Part shown: piece by piece, positions 4,448 through 5,890 of the stretch | How the letters are laid out: each line of letters opens with the position of its first letter | Position numbering within the stretch: position 1 is the first letter of the stretch | Source: SCTG01 sp036005325 | GTDB taxonomy: Bacteria; Nitrospirota; Nitrospiria; Nitrospirales; NS-4 | Reading direction: 5' to 3' | NCBI GenBank assembly: GCA_036005325.1 | Contig: DASYQR010000133.1 | Span: 1 to 5,890 of the forward strand | DNA length: 5,890 nt | Made by a program: the position numbers and the translations under genes | The notes under the pieces: model-generated | The model's input: the letters and a program-made list of their open reading frames with translations, nothing else | The model's database searches: none | What the model was told of the DNA's origin: nothing

Positions 4448-5890
4448 ATGATCAACCTGTCCACGCTGAAGCACACCGCCGAAGAGGGCCTTCGCTACCT
4501 CCGGCGTCAAAAAGATATCCAGGAGGCGGAAGTGTTCGTCGCCGACAACACGAGCCTGACCGCCCGTCTGAATTACACGTCTCACATTCCGTGCAACGGT
4601 GTCGAGGAACCGAAGTCCACGGAGTCGTACGGGGTCGGCGTGCGGGCGGTCTTCCAGGATTCGCATTCCCTGCGCATCGGCATGGGAAGCGAATCCGGTG
4701 GCCTTTCGCTCAACGGGGTGAAGGCCGCCCTGGAGAAGGCCCGCCGGGCCGCCGTCTCTGACCCTGAGTTCACGACCCTGCCGCGTCCTTCCCCCGAACG
4801 CCGGACCTTGACCAGATACCACGACGCGAGCGCCATGAACCTCAAGGACGCGGACCTGGTGCAGGCCGGGTGGCGGATCCTGACCCGAGCGATGGATGAA
4901 TTCACGACAGCCTCTCGACGGAGAACGTTGACCAAGAGCAGCACCAAGCTGCGGGACCTCGGCCTCATCATCGGCGGCGATGTCACGTTTCTCTCGGAAC
5001 GGATGGCGATCGGGTCCACGCACCTCCCCAAGATCCAGACCGATGAATCCACCCTGATCGCCTCCTTCGTCACCGCCATGGTGGAACGGGAAGGCGCGAA
5101 GGGCACCGGCTATGCCTGCCAGACCCGCTTGAGCACGTTCCGGGGGGAAGCCGGCACCGACGCGGTGCGGAACGCCGTCTCGCAGGTGGGGGGGGTGCGG
5201 ATCAAGGAAGGCCAATACGCGGTGGTCCTGGGCCCCCAGCCGGTTTCGGACCTCATGAACCATCTCATCCTGCCGAGTCTGACGGTCGGCAGCTTCTACG
5301 ATTGCAGCTCGGCTTTTCACGGACACCTGGACCGGCAAGTCGCGCACGAGACCGTGACGATCTATGACCACGGCGCGCTCCCCGGCCACATGGGCAGCAA
5401 GGGGATCACCTGCGAGGGCCTCCCGACCGGTCGGACCGATCTAATCAGAACCGGCAGGCTCGTCGGACTCCTCTCGAGTTTTTACGAGACGGAGCGGATT
5501 CTGCATGATCCTTCCGGCAAGGAAAAACTGGGCGTCCCCCCCGAGGACTACCCCGAGGCGCTGGTTCCACGTAACGGGTTCCGTTATTCGGGGGGCGGGG
5601 GGCGCGGCTTCGACACCGCCCCGTCCGTCTCGGCCACCAATGTGTTTATTGAAAGCACCGAGAAAAAAACCCGCGAGGATCTCTTGCGCCACGTGCGGAA
5701 CGGTGTGTATATCGGTCGGATCTGGTACACTTATCCTATTAACGGACTGCGGGCCGGCGATTTCACCGCCACGGTCGTCGGCGATTCCTATGTGATCAAA
5801 GACGGCAAACTGGCAACGCCCATAAAGGCCAATACCATTCGCATCAACGACAACATTCACAATGTCCTGCGGAACATCATGGGCATCACC
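4448..5890 (+). CDS. tldE: TldE/PmbA-family metalloprotease partner subunit (partial; stop outside window)
   Basis: An uninterrupted frame of 481 codons runs from the ATG at 4448 to the window end. It is the non-catalytic partner of TldD: it has no HExxxH motif, as is normal for TldE/PmbA, and helps form the closed substrate chamber of the heterodimer. Family landmarks are YAVVLGPQPVSDLMNHLILP (257-276), LPGHMGSKGITCEGLPTGR (311-329), NVFIESTEKKTREDL (398-412) and the C-terminal NGLRAGDFTATVVGDSYVIK (432-451). The last visible residues, HNVLRNIMGIT, match the extreme C-terminus of the family, so only a short tail should be missing. At 481 or more residues it is longer than E. coli PmbA (450). 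No clear ribosome binding site lies in the 10 bases after the tldD stop, so translation is probably coupled to tldD. Confidence 0.9.
   Translation, partial: MINLSTLKHTAEEGLRYLRRQKDIQEAEVFVADNTSLTARLNYTSHIPCNGVEEPKSTESYGVGVRAVFQDSHSLRIGMGSESGGLSLNGVKAALEKARRAAVSDPEFTTLPRPSPERRTLTRYHDASAMNLKDADLVQAGWRILTRAMDEFTTASRRRTLTKSSTKLRDLGLIIGGDVTFLSERMAIGSTHLPKIQTDESTLIASFVTAMVEREGAKGTGYACQTRLSTFRGEAGTDAVRNAVSQVGGVRIKEGQYAVVLGPQPVSDLMNHLILPSLTVGSFYDCSSAFHGHLDRQVAHETVTIYDHGALPGHMGSKGITCEGLPTGRTDLIRTGRLVGLLSSFYETERILHDPSGKEKLGVPPEDYPEALVPRNGFRYSGGGGRGFDTAPSVSATNVFIESTEKKTREDLLRHVRNGVYIGRIWYTYPINGLRAGDFTATVVGDSYVIKDGKLATPIKANTIRINDNIHNVLRNIMGIT

Noticed and set aside
2839..4476. A 545-codon open frame on the minus strand covering all of tldD
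   Set aside because: It is exactly antisense to a gene with clear family motifs, its protein resembles nothing I know, and long antisense frames are common in GC-rich coding DNA.
4421..5389. A 322-codon minus-strand frame opposite tldE
   Set aside because: It is a shadow of the tldE coding frame, which carries recognisable TldE/PmbA motifs throughout.

Overview
The window looks like a chromosomal piece of a GC-rich, aerobic autotroph, most likely Nitrospira (Nitrospirota). This rests on my recognition of the protein families and their gene arrangement, not on a search. The main clue is a multi-subunit 2-oxoacid:ferredoxin oxidoreductase of the small-subunit type first described in Hydrogenobacter thermophilus. 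It has separate beta, gamma and ferredoxin-like delta genes plus an extra epsilon gene. That enzyme type carries out reductive carboxylation of acetyl-CoA or succinyl-CoA in the reductive TCA cycle, and Nitrospira uses it for CO2 fixation.

Left part (1-2397, minus strand): four closely spaced genes read leftwards as beta (TPP and 4Fe-4S), gamma, delta (two 4Fe-4S clusters) and epsilon, which runs off the left edge. The gaps are 39, 24 and 12 bases, and the first three genes have clear ribosome binding sites. This is surely one operon. No alpha-subunit gene lies upstream of beta. Alpha must follow epsilon outside the window or be encoded elsewhere.

Middle (2398-2859): a 462-base, visibly AT-richer intergenic region between divergent genes. 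It holds a sigma70-like promoter and structured leader for the oxidoreductase operon, a promoter with a perfect TATAAT for the rightward genes, several short inverted repeats, and about 230 bases with no gene I can support.

Right part (2860-5890, plus strand): tldD and tldE (pmbA) separated by 10 bases. They encode the two halves of a TldD/TldE-type zinc metalloprotease. TldD carries the HExxxH helix and a conserved C-terminal cysteine; TldE lacks the zinc motif. TldE runs off the right edge, probably missing only its last few residues.

The two operons have no obvious functional link beyond sharing an intergenic region. I see no CRISPR, tRNA, rRNA or mobile element, and no strong sign of a wholly new system. 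The points most worth a second look are the operon lacking alpha, the CdhB-like epsilon subunit, the unusual cysteine spacing in the delta ferredoxin, the divergent TldD active-site surroundings, and palindromes around both promoters.
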